Program-made: the position numbers and the translations under genes
The notes under the pieces: generated by a model
Seen by the model: only the letters and a program-made list of their open reading frames with translations
Told to the model about the DNA's origin: nothing
The model's database searches: none
In this document: positions 35,401-50,000 of the stretch, piece by piece
Layout: each line of letters starts with the position of its first letter
Position numbering within the stretch: position 1 is the stretch's first letter
DNA from: Arenicola marina
Lineage: Eukaryota; Annelida; Polychaeta; Arenicolidae
Direction: 5' to 3'
Length of the DNA stretch: 64,000 bases
NCBI GenBank assembly: GCA_964019135.1
Contig: OZ025248.1
Location: 74,096,119-74,160,118, forward strand

Positions 35401-38400
35401 ACCGGGCAGATCAGCGGCACCCCCTCCCCCGCCAGTCTCACCGGCCAGGCCAGCGGCACCCTCTCCCCCGCCAGTCCCACCGGGCATAGAGGAGGCACCC
35501 TCTCCCCCGCCTGTCCCACCGGGCAGGTCAGCGGCATCCCCTCCCGCGCCTGTCCCACCGGGCAGGTCAGCGGCACCCTCTCCCCCGCCTGTCCCACCGG
35601 CAGGTCAGCGGCACCCTCTCCCCCGCCTGTCCCACCGGCCTGGGAGGGGGCACTCTCTTCCCGCCTGTCCCACCGGGCAGGTCAGCGGCACCCTCTCCCT
35701 CGACTGTCCCACCGGCCAGGTCGGCGGCACCCTCATGCCCGCCTGTCCCACCGGGCAGGGATGCGGCACCCTCTCCCCCGCCAGTCCCACCGAGCAGGTC
35801 AGCGGCACCCTTTCCCCCGCATCTCCCACCGGGCAGGTCAGCGGCACCCTCTCCCCCGCCAGTCCCACCGGGCAGGTCAGCGGCACCCTTTCCCCCGCAT
35901 CTCCCACCGGGCAGGGATGCGGCACCCTCTCCCCCAGCCTGTCCCACCGGCCAGGTCAGCGGCACCCTCTCCCCCAACCTGTCCCACCGGGCAGGTCAGC
36001 GGCACCCTCTCCCGCGTCAGTCCCACCGGCCAGGTCAGCGGCACCCTCTCCCGCGCCAGTCCCACCGGCCAGGTCAGCGGCACCCTCTCCCGCGCCAGTC
36101 CCACCGGCCAGGTCAGCGGCACCCTCTCTCCCGCCTGTCCCACCGGGCAGGGAGGCGGCACCCTTTCCCCCGCATCTCCCACCGGGCAGGTCAGCGGCAC
36201 CCTCTCCCCCGCCAGTCCCACCGGGCAGGTCAGCGGCACCCTTTCCCCCGCATCTCCCACCGGGCAGGGATGCGGCACCCTCTCCCCCAGCCTGTCCCAC
36301 CGGCCAGGTCAGCGGCACCCTCTCCCCCAACCTGTCCCACCGGGCAGGTCAGCGGCACCCTCTCCCGCGTCAGTCCCACCGGCCAGGTCAGCGGCACCCT
36401 CTCCCGCGCCAGTCCCACCGGCCAGGTCAGCGGCACCCTCTCCCGCGCCAGTCCCACCGGCCAGGTCAGCGGCACCCTCTCTCCCGCCTGTCCCACCGGG
36501 CAGGGAGGCGGCACCCTTTCCCCCGCCTGTCTCACCGGGCAGGGAGGCGGCACCCTTTCCCCCGCCTGTCCCACCGGGCAGGGATGCGGCACCCTCTCCC
36601 CCGCCTGTCCCACCGGGCAGCTCAGCGGCACTCCCTCCCCCGCCAGTCCCACCGGCCAGGTCAGCGGCACCCTCTGCCCCGCCTGTCCCACCGGGCATGG
36701 GGGAGGCACCCTCTCTCCCGCCTGTCCCACCGGGCAGGTCAGCGGCACCCTCTCCCTCGCCTGTCCTACCGGCCAGGTCAGCGGCACCCTCTCCCCCGCC
36801 AGTCCCACCGGGCATGGAGGAGGCAACCTCTCCCCCGCCTGTCCCGCCGGTGGAGGAGGCACCCTCTCCCCCGCTTGTCCCGCCGGGCAGGTCAGCGGCA
36901 CCCCCTCCCCCGCCAGTCCCACCGGCCAGGTCAGCGGCACCCTCTCCCCCGCCAGTCCCACCGGGCATGGAGGAGGCACCCTCTCCCCCGCCTGTCCCGC
37001 CGGGCAGGTCAGCGGCACCCTCTCCCTCGCCTGTCCCACCGGGCAGGTCAGCGGCACCACCTCCCCCGCCTGTCCCACCGGCCAGGGAGGCGGCACCCTC
37101 TCCCCCGCCAGTCCCACCGGCCAGGGAGGCGACACCCTTTCTCCCGCCTGTCCCACCGGGCAGGTCAGCGGCACCCTCTCCCTCGCCTGTCCCACCGGCC
37201 AGGTCGGCGGCACCCTCTCCCCCGCCTGTCCCACCGAGAAGGGATACGGCACCCTCTCCCTCACCTGTCAAGCCGGGCAGGGATGTGGCCCCCCCTCCCC
37301 CGCCTGTCCCACCGGGCAGGGATGCGGCACCCCCTCTCCCGCCTGTCCCACCGGGCAGGTCAGCGGCACCCTCTCCCTCGACTGTCCCACCGGCCATGTC
37401 GGCGGCACCCTCATGCCCGCCTGTCCCACCGGGCAGGGATGCGGCACCCTCTCCCCCGCATCTCCCACCGGGCAGGTCAGCGGCACCCTCTCCCCCGCCA
37501 ATCCCACCGGGCAGGTCAGCGGCACCCTCTCCCCCGCATCTCCCACCGGGCAGGGATGCGGCACCCCCTCCCCCGCCTGTCCCACCGGGCAGGGATGCGG
37601 CACCCTCTCCCCCAGCCTGTCCCACCGGGCAGGTCAGCGGCACCCTCTCCCGCGTCAGTCCCACCGGGCAGGTCAGCGGCACCCTCTCCCGCGCCAGTCC
37701 CACCGGCCAGGTCAGCGGCACCCTCTCCCCCGCCTGTCCCACCGGGCAGGTCAGCGGCACCCTCTCCCTCGCCTGTCCCACCGGCCAGGTCGGCGGCACC
37801 CTCTCCCCCGCCTGTCCCACCGAGAAGGGATACGGCACCCTCTCCCTCACCTGTCAAGCCGGGCAGGGATGTGGCCCCCCCTCCCCCGCCTGTCCCACCG
37901 GGCAGGGATGCGGCACCCCCTCTCCCGCCTGTCCCACCGGGCAGGTCAGCGGCACCCTCTCCCTCGACTGTCCCACCGGCCATGTCGGCGGCACCCTCAT
38001 GCCCGCCTGTCCCACCGGGCAGGGATGCGGCACCCTCTCCCTCGCATCTCCCACCGGGCAGGTCAGCGGCACCCTCTCCCCCGCCAATCCCACCGGGCAG
38101 GTCAGCGGCACCCTCTCCCCCGCATCTCCCACCGGGCAGGGATGCGGCACCCCCTCCCCCGCCTGTCCCACCGGGCAGGGATGCGGCACCCTCTCCCCCA
38201 GCCTGTCCCACCGGTCAGGTCAGCGGCACCCTCTCCCGCGTCAGTCCCACCGGGCAGGTCAGCGGCACCCTCTCCCGCGCCAGTCCCACCGGCCAGGTCA
38301 GCGGCACCCTCTCTCCCGCCTGTCCCACCGGGCAGGGAGGCGGCACCCTTTCCCCCGCCTGTCCCACCGGGCAGGGATGCGGCACCCTCTCCCCCGCCTG

Positions 38401-41400
38401 TCCCACCGGGCAGGGATGCGGCACCCTCTCCCCCGCCTGTCCCGCCGGGCAGGGATGCGGCACCCTCTCCCCCGCCAGACCCACCGGCCAGGTCAGCGGC
38501 ACCCTCTCCCCCGCCAGTCCCACCGGGCAGGGAGGCGGCACCCTCTCCCCCGCCAGTCCCACCGGGCAGGGATGCGGCACCCCCTCCCCCGCCTGTCCCA
38601 CCGGGCAGGGATGCGGCACCCTCTCCCCCAGCCTGTCCCACCGGCCAGGTCAGCGGCACCCTCTCCCCGAACCTGTCCCACCGGCCATGTCGGCGGCACC
38701 CTCATGCCCGCCTGTCCCACCGGGCAGGGATGCGGCACCCTCTCCCCCGCCTGTCCCGCCGGGCAGGTCAGCGGCACCCTCTCCCCCGCATGTCCCACCG
38801 GCCAGGGAGGCGACACCCTCTCTCCCGCCTGTCCCACCGGGCATGGAGGAGGCACCCTCTCCCCCGCCTGTCCCACCGGGCAGGTCAGCGGCACCCTCTC
38901 CCCCGCCTGTCCCACCGGCCAGGTCGGCGGCACCCTCTCCCCCGCCTATCCCACCGGGAAGGGATGCGGCACCCTCTCCTTCACCTGTCAAGCCGGGCAG
39001 GGATGCGGCCCCCCTCCCCCGCCTGTCCCACCGGGCAGAGATGCGGCACCCTCTCTCCCGCCTGTCCCACCGGGCAGGTCAGCGGCACCCTCTCCCTCGA
39101 CTGTCCCACCGGCCAGGTCGGCGGCACCCTCTTCCCCGCCTGTCCCATCGGGCAGGTCAGCGGCACCCCCTGCCCCGCCTGTCCCACCGGCCAGGTCAGC
39201 GGCACCCTCTCCCCCGCCAGTCCCACCGGCCAGGTCAGCGGCACTCCCTCCCCCGCCAGTCCCACCGGCCAGGTCAGCGGCACCCTCTCCCCCGCCAGTC
39301 CCACCAGCCAGGGAGGCGACACCCTCTCTCCCGCCTGTCCCACCGGGCATGGAGGAGGCACCCTCTCCCCCGCCTGTCCCACCGGGCAGGTCAGCGGCAC
39401 CCTCTCCCCCGCCTGTCCCACCGGCCAGGTCGGCGGCACCCTCTCCCCCGCCTGTCCCACCGGGAAGGGATGCGGCACCCTCTCCCTCACCTGTCAGCCG
39501 GGCAGGGATGCGGCTCCCCCTCCCCCGCCTGTCCCACCGGGCAGAGATGCGGCACCCCCCTCTCCCGCCTGTCCCACCGGGCAGGTCAGCGGCACCCTCT
39601 GCCCCGCCTGTCCCACCGGGCAGGGATGCGGCACCCTCTCCTTCGCCTGTCCCACAGGGCAGGTCAGCGGCATCCTCTCCCCCGCCTGTCCCCGCCGGGC
39701 AGGGATGCGGCACCCTCTCATTCGCCTGTCCCACCGGGCAGGTCAGCGGCACCCTCTCCCCCGCCTGTCCCGCCGGGCAGGGATGCGGCACCCTCTCCTT
39801 CGCCTGTCCCACCGGGCAGGTCGGCGGCACCCCCTCCCCCGCATGTCCTACCGGGCAGGGATGCGGCAACCCTCTCCCCCGCCTGTCCCGCCGGGCAGGG
39901 AGGCGACACCCTCTCTGCCGCCTGTCCCACCGGGCATGGACGAGGCACCCTCGCCCCCGCCTGTCCCATCGGGCAGGTCAGCGGCACCCCCTCCCCCGCC
40001 AGTCCCCAGCGGCCAGGTCAGCGGCACCCTCTCCCTCGCCAGTCCCACCGGGCATGGAGGAGGCACCCTATCCCCCGCCTGTCCCCACCGGGCAGGTCAG
40101 CGGCATCCTCTCGCCCGCCTGTCCCACCGGGCAGGTCAGCGGCATCCTCTCCCTCGCCTGTCCTACCGGACAGGTCAGCGGCACCCTCTCCCCCGCCAGT
40201 CCCACCGGGCATGGAGGAGGCACCCTCTCCCCCGCCTGTCCCATCGGGCAGGTCAGCGGCACCCTCTCCCCCGCCAGTCCCACCGGGCAGGTCAGCGGCA
40301 CCCTCTCCCCCGCATCTCCCACCGGGCAGGGATGCGGCACCCTCTCCCTCGCCTGTCCCACCGGCCAGGTCGGCGGCACCCTCTTCCCCGCCTGTCCCAC
40401 CGGGCAGGGATGCGGCACCCCCTGCGCCCGCCTGTCCCATCGGGCAGGTCAAGCGGCACCCTCTCCCTCGCCTGACCCACCGGCCAGGTCAGCGGCACCC
40501 TCTCCCCCGCCAGTCCCACCGGGCATGGAGGAGGCACCCTCTCCCCCGCGTGTCCCACCGGGCAGGTCAGCGGCACCCTCTCCCCCGCTGGTCCCGCCGG
40601 GCAGGTCAGCGGCACCCTCTCCCCCGCCTGTCCCACCGGCCAGGTCGGCGGCACCCTCTCCCCCGCCTGTCCCACCGGGCAGGTCAGCGGCACCCCCTCC
40701 CAGGCCAGTCCCACCGGCCAGGTCAGCGGCACTCCCTCCCCCGCCAGTCCCACCGGCCAGGTCAAGCGGCACCCTCTCCCCCGCCAGTCCCCACCAGCCA
40801 GGGAGGCGACACCCTCTCTCCCGCCTGTCCCACCGGGCAGGGAGGAGGCACCCTCTCCCCCGCCTGTCCCACGGCAGGTCAGCGGCACCCTCTCCCCCGC
40901 CTGTCCCACCGGCCAGGTCGGCGGCACCCTCTACCCCGCCTGTCCCACCGGGCAGGGATGCGGCACCCCCTCCCCCGCCTGTCCCACCGGGCAGGTCAGC
41001 GGCACCCTCTCCCCCGCCAGTCCCACCGGGCAGGTCAGCGGCACCCTCTCCCACGCCAGTCCCACCGGGCAGGGAGGCGGCCACCCCTCTCCCCCGCCAG
41101 TCCCACCGGGCAGGGAGGCGACACCCTCTGCTTCGCCTGTTCCACCGGCCAGGTCAGCGGCACCCACTCCCGCGCCTGTCCCACCGGGCTGGGAGGCGGC
41201 ACCCTCTCCCCCGCCAGTCCCACCGGGCAGGGAGGCGGCACCCTCTCCCGCGCCTGTCCCACCGGGCAGGGAGGCGGCACCCTCTCCCCCGCCAGTCCCA
41301 CCGGGCAGGGAGGCGGCACCCTCTCCTCCGCCTGTTCCACCGGCCAGGTCAGCGGCACCCTCTTCCGCGCCTGTCCCACCGGGCAGGGAGGCGGCACCTT

Positions 41401-41504
41401 CTCCGCCGCCTGTCCCACCGGGCAGGGAGGCGGCACCCTCTCCCCCGCCTGTCCCACCGGGCAGGGAGGCGGCACCCCCTCCCCCCGCCTGTCCCACCGG
41501 GTAG
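32477..41504 (+). repeat. Giant minisatellite array 3 (39-bp unit, about 231 copies)
   Basis: The C-rich unit joins GGCACCCTCTCCCCCGCCTG with TCCCACCGGGCAGGTCAGC (39 bp). Variants carry GGCCAGGGAGGCG, GGGCATGGAGGAG or GGGCAGGGATGCG in the second half. Local tandem duplications are seen: about 548 bp (blocks ending at 33028 and 33576) and about 586 bp (blocks ending at 37264/37850 and 37603/38189). The unit has no stop in most frames and its length is a multiple of three, so very long frames stay open on both strands, the longest from 32470 past 41504 into the gap. Along that frame the peptide changes from PPVPPGRSAAPSP to CPTGQVSGTLSPA to LSHRAGQRHPLPR, that is, all three reading phases of the same unit. 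One-base length changes are therefore tolerated, which is not expected of a protein-coding repeat. The array is cut by an assembly gap at its right edge. Confidence 0.97.
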
Positions 41505-41704
41505 NNNNNNNNNNNNNNNNNNNNNNNNNNNNNNNNNNNNNNNNNNNNNNNNNNNNNNNNNNNNNNNNNNNNNNNNNNNNNNNNNNNNNNNNNNNNNNNN
41601 NNNNNNNNNNNNNNNNNNNNNNNNNNNNNNNNNNNNNNNNNNNNNNNNNNNNNNNNNNNNNNNNNNNNNNNNNNNNNNNNNNNNNNNNNNNNNNNNNNNN
41701 NNNN
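41505..41704. other. Assembly gap (200 N)
   Basis: Exactly 200 N, probably a placeholder of fixed size. On the left the sequence is array 3; on the right it is array 4. The true distance and the order of the two arrays are therefore uncertain. Confidence 0.99.
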
Positions 41705-44700
41705 CTGGTGTCCCCGTCCTCCTACACCAGACAGTGACCCCCGTTCCCCTACACCAGCTGGTGCCCCCGTCCTCCTACACCAGACAGTGACCCCCGACCC
41801 CCTACACCAGCTGGTGACCCCCGTTCTCCTACACCAGCCAGTGACCCCCGTCCTCCTACACCAGCTGGTGCCCCCGTTCTCCTACACCAGCCAGTGACCC
41901 ACATCCTCCTACACCAGCCAGTGATCCCCGTCCTCCTACACCAGCTGGTGACCCCCGTCCTCCTACACCAGCTGGTGCCCCCGTTCTCCTACACCAGCCA
42001 GTGACCCCCGTCCCCCTACACCAGCTGGTGACCCCCGTCCTCCTACACCAGACAGTGACCCCCGTCCTCTTACACCAGCTGGTGACCCCCGCCTTCCTAC
42101 ACCAGCCGGTGACCCCCGCCCACCTACACCAGCCGGTGACCCCCATCCTCCTACACCAGCCAGTGACCCCCGTCCCCCTACACCAGCTGGTGACCCCCGT
42201 CCTCCTACACCAGACAGTGACCCCCGTCCTCCTACACCAGCCGGTGACCCCCGCCTTCCTACACCAGCCGGTGACCGCCATCCTCCTACACCAGCCAGTG
42301 ACCCCCGTCCCCCTACACCAGCTGGTGACCCCCGTCCTCCTACACCAGACAGTGACCCCCGTCCTCCTACACCAGCCGGTGACCCCCGCCTTCCTACACC
42401 AGCCGGTGACCCCCATCCTCCTACACCAGCCAGTGACCCCCGTCCCCCTACACCAGCTGGTGACCCCCATCCTCCTACACCAGCCAGTGACCCCCGTCCC
42501 CCTACACCAGCTGGTGACCCCCGTCCTCCTACACCAGCCGGTGCCCCCGTCCCCCTACACCAGCTGGTGACCCCCGTCCCCCTACACCAGCCAGTGACCC
42601 CCGTCCTCCTAGACCAGCCAGTGACCCCCGTCCTCCTACACCAGCCGGTGACCCCCGCCTTCCTACACCAGCCGGTGACCCCCATCCTCCTACACCAGCC
42701 AGTGACCCCCGCCTTCCTACACCAGCTGGTGACCCCCGTCCTCCTACACCAGACTGTGACCCCCGTCCCCCTACACCAGCTAGTGACCCCCGCCTTCCTA
42801 CACCAGATGGTGACCCCCGTCCTCCTACACCAGACTGTGACCCCCGTCCCCCTACACCAGCCAGTGACCCCCGTCCTCCTACACCAGCCGGTGACCCCCG
42901 CCTTCCTACACCAGCCGGTGACCCCCATCCTCCTACACCAGCCAGTGACCCCCGCCTTCCTACACCAGCTGGTGACCCCCGTCCTCCTACACCAGACTGT
43001 GACCCCCGTCCTCCTACACCAGCCAGTGACCCCCGTCCTCCTACACCAGACAGTGACCCCCGTCCTCCTACACCAGCCGGTGACCCCCGTCCCCCTACAC
43101 CAGCCAGTGACCCCCGTCCTCCTACACCAGACAGTGACCCCCGTCCCCCTACACCAGCCGGTGACCGCCATCCTCCTACACCAGCCAGTGACCCCCGTCC
43201 CCCTACACCAGCTGGTGCCCCCGTCCTCCTACACCAGACAGTGACCCCCGTCCCCCTACACCAGCCGGTGACCCCCGCCCTCCTACACCAGCTAGTGACC
43301 CCCATCCTCCTACACCAGCCGGTGACCCCCGCCCTCCTACACCAGCCGGTGACCCCCATTCTCCTACACCAGCCAGTGACCCCCGTCCTCCTACACCAGC
43401 TGGTGACCCCCGTCCTCCTACACCAGACAGTGACCCCCGTCCTCCTACACCAGCTGGTGACCCCCGTCCCCCTACACCAGACAGTGACCCCCGTCCCCCT
43501 ACACCAGACAGTGACCCCCGACCTCCTACACCAGCTGGTGCCCCCGTTCTCCTACACCAGACAGTGACCCCCGTCCCCCTACACCAGCCGGTGACCCCCG
43601 CCCTCCTACACCAGCCGGTGACCCCCATCCTCCTACACCAGCCAGTGACCCCCGTCCTCCTACACCAGCTGGTGACCCCCGTCCTCCTACACCAGACAGT
43701 GACCCCCGTCCTCCTACACCAGCTGGGGATCCCCGTCCTCCTACACCAGCTGGTGCCCCCGTCCTCCTACACCAGACAGTGACCCCCGACCCCCTACACC
43801 AGCTGGTGACCCCCGTCCCCCTACACCAGCCAGTGACCCCCGTCCTCCTACACCAGCTGGTGACCCCCGTCCTCCTACACCAGCAAGTGACCCCCGCCCT
43901 CCTACACCAGACAGTGACTCCCGTCCTCTTACACCAGCCAGTGACCCCCGTCCTCCTACACCAGCCAGTGACCTCGTCCCCCTACACCAGACGGTGACCC
44001 CCGTCCCCCTACACCAGCTGGTGACCCCCGTCCTCCTACACCAGAAGGTGCCCCCGTCCTCCTACACCAGACAGTGACCCCCGTCCCCTACACCAGCTGG
44101 TGACCCCCGTCCCCCTACACCAGCCAGTGACCCCCGTCCTCCTACACTAGCCAGTGACTCCCGTCCTCCTACACCAGCCAGTGACCCCCGTCCCCCTACA
44201 CCAGCTGGTGACCCCCGTCCTCCTACACCAGACAGTGACCCCCGTCTTCCTACACCAGAGAGTGACCCCCGTCCTCCTACACCAGCCAGTGACCCCCGTC
44301 CCCCTACACCAGCTGGTGACCCCCGTCCTCCTACACCAGCTGGTGTCCCCGTCCTCCTACACCAGACAGTGACCCCCGTTCCCCTACACCAGCTGGTGCC
44401 CCCGTCCTCCTACACCAGACAGTGACCCCCGACCCCCTACACCAGCTGGTGACCCCCGTTCTCCTACACCAGCCAGTGACTCCCGTCCTCCTACACCAGC
44501 CAGTGACCCCAGTCCCCCTACACCAGCTGGTGACCCCCGTCCCCCTACACCAACTGGTGACCCCCGTCCTCCTACACCAGCCAGTGACCCTCGTCCCCCT
44601 ACACCAGCCAGTGACCCCCGTTTCCCTACACCAGCTGGTGACCCTCGTCCTCCTACACCAGCCAGTGACCCCCGTCCCCCTACACCAGCTAGTAACACCC

Positions 44701-47037
44701 GTCCTCCTACACCAGCCAGTGACCCCCGTCCCCCTACACCAGCCAGTGACCCCCGTCCCCCTACACCAGCCAGCGACCCCCGTCCTCCTACACCAGCTGG
44801 TGACCCCCGTCCTCCTACACCAACCAGTGACCCCCGTCCTCGTACACCAGCTGGTGACCCCCGTCCCCCTACACCAGCCAGCGACCCCCGTCCCCCTACA
44901 CCAGCTGGTGACCCCCGTCCCCCTACACCAGCTGGTGACCCCCGTCCTCGTACACCAGCTGGTGACCCCCGTCCCCCTAAACCAGCCAGCGACCCCCGTC
45001 CTCCTACACCAGACAGTGACCCCCGTCCTCCTACATCAGCTGGTGACCCCCGTCCCCCTACACCAGACAGTGACCCCCGTCCCCCTACACCAGCCAGAGA
45101 CTCCCGTCCTCCTACACCAGACAGTGACCCCCGTCCCCCTACACCAACCAGTGACCTCCGTCCCCCTACACCAGCCAGTGACCCCCGTCCCCCTACACCA
45201 GCCAGTGACCCCCGTCCTCCTACACCAGCCAGTGACCCCCGTCCCCCTACACCAGCCAGTGACCCCCGTCCCCCTACACCAGCTGGTGACCCCCGTCCTC
45301 CTACACCAGACAGAGACCCCCGTCCCCCTACACCAGCCAGTGACCCCCGTCCCCCTACACCAGCTGGTGACCCCCGTCCTCCTACACCAGCTGGTGCCCC
45401 CGTCCTTCTACACCAGACAGTGACCCCCGTCCCCCTACACCAGCTGGTGACCCCCGTCCTCCTACACCAGCTGGTGCCCCCGTCCTCCTACACCAGGCAG
45501 TGACCCCCGTCCCCCTACACCAGCCGGTGACCCCCGCCCTCCTACACCAGCTAGTGACCCCCATCCTCCTACACCAGCCGGTGACCCCCGCCCTCCTACA
45601 CCAGCCGGTGACCCCCATTCTCCTACACCAGCCAGTGACCCCCGTCCTCCTACACCAGCTGGTGACCCGCGTCCTCCTACACCAGACAGTGACCCCCGTC
45701 CTCCTACACCAGCTGGTGTCCCCCGTCCCCCTACACCAGACAGTGACCCCCGTCCCCCTACACCAGACAGTGACCCCCGTCCTCCTACACCAGCTGGTGC
45801 CCCCGTCCTCCTACACCAGACAGTGACCCCCGTCCCCCTACACCAGCCGGTGACCCCCGCCCTCCTACACCAGCCGGTGACCCCCATCCTCCTACACCAG
45901 CCAGTGATCCCCGTCCTCCTACACCAGCTGGTGACCCCCGTCCTCTACACCAGACAGTGACCTCCGTCCTCCTACACCAGCTGGTGACCTCCGTCCCCCT
46001 ACACTAGACAGTGACCCCCGTCCCCCTACACCAGCTGGTGACCCCCGTCCTCCTACACCAGCTGGTGCCCCCGTCCTCCTAGACCAGACGGTGACCCCCG
46101 ACCCCCTACACCAGCTGGTGACCCCCGTCCCCCTACACCAGCCAGTGAACCCCGTCCTCTTACACCAGCTGGTGACCCCCGTCCTCCTACACCAGCTGGT
46201 GCCCTCGTCCTCCTACACCAGACAGTGACTCCCGTCCTCTTACACCAGCCAGTGACCTCCTTCCTCCTACACCAGCCAGTGACCCCGTCCCCCTACACCA
46301 GACGGTGACCCCCATCCTCCTACACCAGCCGGTGACCCCCATCCTCCTACACCAGCCGGTGACCCCCGCCCTCCTACACAAGCCGGTGACCCCCATCCTC
46401 CTACACAAGCCGGTGACCCCCGCCCTCCTACACCAGCCGGTGACCCCCATTCTCCTACACCAGCCAGTGACCCCCGTCCTCCTACACCAGCTGGTGACCC
46501 CCGTCCTCCTACACCAGACAGTGACCCCCGTCCTCCTACACCAGCTGGTGACCTCCGTCCCCCTACACTAGACAGTGAGCCCCGTCCCCCTACACCAGCT
46601 GGTGATCCCCGTCCTCCTACACCAGCTGGTGCCCCCGTCCTCCTACACCAGACAGTGACCCCCGACCCCCTACACCAGCTGGTGACCCCCGTCCCCCTAC
46701 ACCAGCCAGCGACCCCCGTCCTCCTACACCAGCTGGTGACCCCCGTCCCCCTACACCAGCCAGTGACCCCCGTCCCCCTACACCAGCTGGTGACCCCCGT
46801 CCTCCTACACCAGACAGTGACCCCCGTCCTCCTACACCAGCTGGTGACCCCCGTCCTCCTACACCAGCCAGTGACCCCCGTCCCCTTACACCAGCTGCTG
46901 ACCCCCGTCCTCCTACACCTGCTGGTGTCCTCGTCCTCCTACACCAGCCAGTGACCCCCGTCCCCCTACACCAGCCAGTGACCTCGTCCCCCTACACCAG
47001 ACGGTGACCCCCGTCCCCCTACACCAGCTGGTGACCC

Positions 47038-50000
47038 CCGTCCTCCTACACCAGAAGGTGCCCCCGTCCTCCTACACCAGACAGTGACCCCCGTCCCCTA
47101 CACCAGCTGGTGACCCCCGTCCCCCTACACCAGCCAGTGACCCCCGTCCTCCTAGACCAGCCAGTGACCCCCGTCCCCCTACACCAGCCAGTGACCCCCG
47201 TCCTCCTACACTAGCCAGTGACTCCCGTCCTCTTACACCAGCCAGTGACCCCCGTCCTCCTAGACCAGCCAGTGACCCCCGTCCCCCTACACCAGCCAGT
47301 GACCCCCGTCCTCCTACACCAGCCAGTGACTCTCGTCCTCTTACACCAGCCAGTGACCCCGTCCTCCTACACCAGCCAGTCACCTCGTCCCCCTACACCA
47401 GACGGTGACCCCAGTCCCCCTACACCAGCTGGTGACCCCCGTCCTCCTACACCAGAAGGTGCCCCCGTCCTCCTACACCAGACAGTGACCCCCGTCCTCG
47501 TACACCAGCTGGTGACCCCCGTCCCCCTACACCAGCCAGCGACCCCCGTCCTCCTACACCAGACAGTGACCACCGTCCTCCTACATCAGCTGGTGACTCC
47601 CGTCCCCCTACACCAGACAGTGACCCCCGTCCCCCTACACCAGCTGGTGACCCGCGTCCCCCTACACCAGCTGGTGACCCCCGTCCTCGTACACCAGCTG
47701 GTGACCCCCGTCCCCCTACACCAGCCAGCGACCCCCGTCCTCCTACACCAGACAGTGACCCCCGTTCTCCTACATCAGCTGGTGACCCCCGTCCCCCTAC
47801 ACCAGACAGTGACCCCCGTCCCCCTACACCAGCTGGTGACCCCCGTCCCCCTACACCAGCTGGTGACTCCCGTCCTCCTACACCAGACAGTGACCCCCGT
47901 CCTCCTACACCAGACAGTGACCCCCGTCCTCCTACACCAGCCAGTGAACCCCGTCCCCCTACACCAGCCAGTGACCCCCGTCCTTCTACACCAGCTGGTG
48001 CCCCCGTCCTCCTACGCCAGACAGTGACCCCCGTCCCCCTACACCAGCTGGTGACCCCCGTCCCCCTACACCAGCCAGTGACCCCCGTCCTCCTACACCA
48101 GCTGGTGACCCCGTCCCTCTACACCAGCCAGTGACGCCCGTCCTCCTACACCAGCTGGTGACCCCCGTCCCCCTACACCAGCCAGTGACCCCCGTCCTCC
48201 TACACCAGCCAGTGACCCCCGTCCCCCTACACCAGCCAGTGACTCCCGTCCTCCTACACCAGACAGTGACCCCCGTCCCCCTACACCAGCCAGTGACCTC
48301 CGTCCCCCTACACCAGCCAGTGACCCCCGTCCCCCTACACCAGCCAGTGACCCCCGTCCCCCTACACCAGCCAGTGACCCCCGTCCCCCTACACCAGCCA
48401 GTGACCCCCGTCCCCCTACACCAGCTGGTGACCCCCGTCCTCCTACACCAGACAGAGACCCCCGTCCCCCTACACCAGCCAGTGACCCCCGTCCCCCTAC
48501 ACCAGCTGGTGACCCCCGTCCTCCTACACCAGCTGGTGCCCCCGTCCTTCTACACCAGACAGTGACCCCCGTCCCCCTACACCAGCTGGTGACCCCCGTC
48601 CTCCTACACCAGCTGGTGCCCCCGTCCTCCTACACCAGACAGTGACCCCCGTCCCCCTACACTAGCCGGTGAACCCCGCCCTCCTACACCAGCTAGTGAC
48701 CCCCATCCTCCTACACCAGCCGGTGACCCCCGCCCTCCTACACCAGCCGGTGACCCCCATTCTCCTACACCAGCCAGTGACCCCCGTCCTCCTACACCAG
48801 CTGGTGACCCCCGTCCTCCTACACCAGACAGTGACCCCCGTCCTCCTACACCAGCTGGTGTCCCCCGTCCCCCTACACCAGACAGTGACCCCCGTCCCCC
48901 TACACCAGACAGTGACCCCCGTCCTCCTACACCAGCTGGTGCCCCCGTACTCCTACACCAGACAGTGACCCCCGTCCCCCTACACCAGCCGGTGACCCCC
49001 GCCCTCCTACACCAGCCGGTGACCCCCATCCTCCTACACCAGCCAGTGATCCCCGTCCTCCTACACCAGCTGGTGACCCCCGTCCTCTACACCAGACAGT
49101 GACCTCCGTCCTCCTACACCAGCTGGTGACCTCCGTCCCCCTACACTAGACAGTGACCCCCGTCCTCCTACACCAGCTGGTGACCCCCGTCCTCTACACC
49201 AGACAGTGACCTCCGTCCTCCTACACCAGCTGGTGACCTCCGTCCCCCTACACTAGACAGTGACCCCCGTCCTCCTACACCAGCTGGTGACCCCCGTCCC
49301 CCTACACCAGCTGGTGCCCCCATCCTCCTACACCAGACGGTGACCTCCGACCCCCTACACCAGCTGGTGACCCCCGTCCCCCTACACCAGACAGTGACCC
49401 CCGTCCTCTTACACAAGCTGGTGACCCCCGTCCTCCTACACCAGCTGGTGCCCTCGTCCTCCTACACCAGACAGTGACCCCCGTCCTCCTACACCAGCTG
49501 GTGACCTCCGTCCCCCTACACCAGACAGTGACCCCCGTCCGCCTACACCAGCTGGTGACCTCCGTCCCCCTACACCAGACAGTGACCCACATCCTCCTAC
49601 ACCAGCCAGTGATCCCCGTCCTCCTACACCAGCCAGTGACCCCGTTCCCCTACACCAGACGGTGACCCCCATCCTCCTACACCAGCCGGTGACCCCCATC
49701 CTCCTACACCAGCCGGTGACCCCCGCCCTCCTACACAAGCCGGTGACCCCCATCCTCCTACACCAGCCGGTGACCCCCGCCCTCCTACACCAGCCGGTGA
49801 CCCCCATTCTCCTACACCAGCCAGTGACCCCCGTCCTCCTACACCAGCTGGTGACCCCCATCCTCCTACACCAGACAGTGACCCCCGTCCTCCTACACCA
49901 GCTGGTGACCCCCGTCCCTCTACACCAGGCAGTGACCCCCGTCCCCCTACACCAGCTGGTGACCCCCGTCCTCCTACACCAGCTGGTGCCCCCGTCCTCC

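Noticed and set aside
32470-41790. Giant proline-rich protein of about 3100 residues, plus overlapping frames of 2816 and 1401 residues
   Set aside because: Frames stay open because the 39-bp unit is a multiple of three without stops. The phase of the unit changes along the frame, long frames exist on the other strand too, and the frame runs through the N gap.
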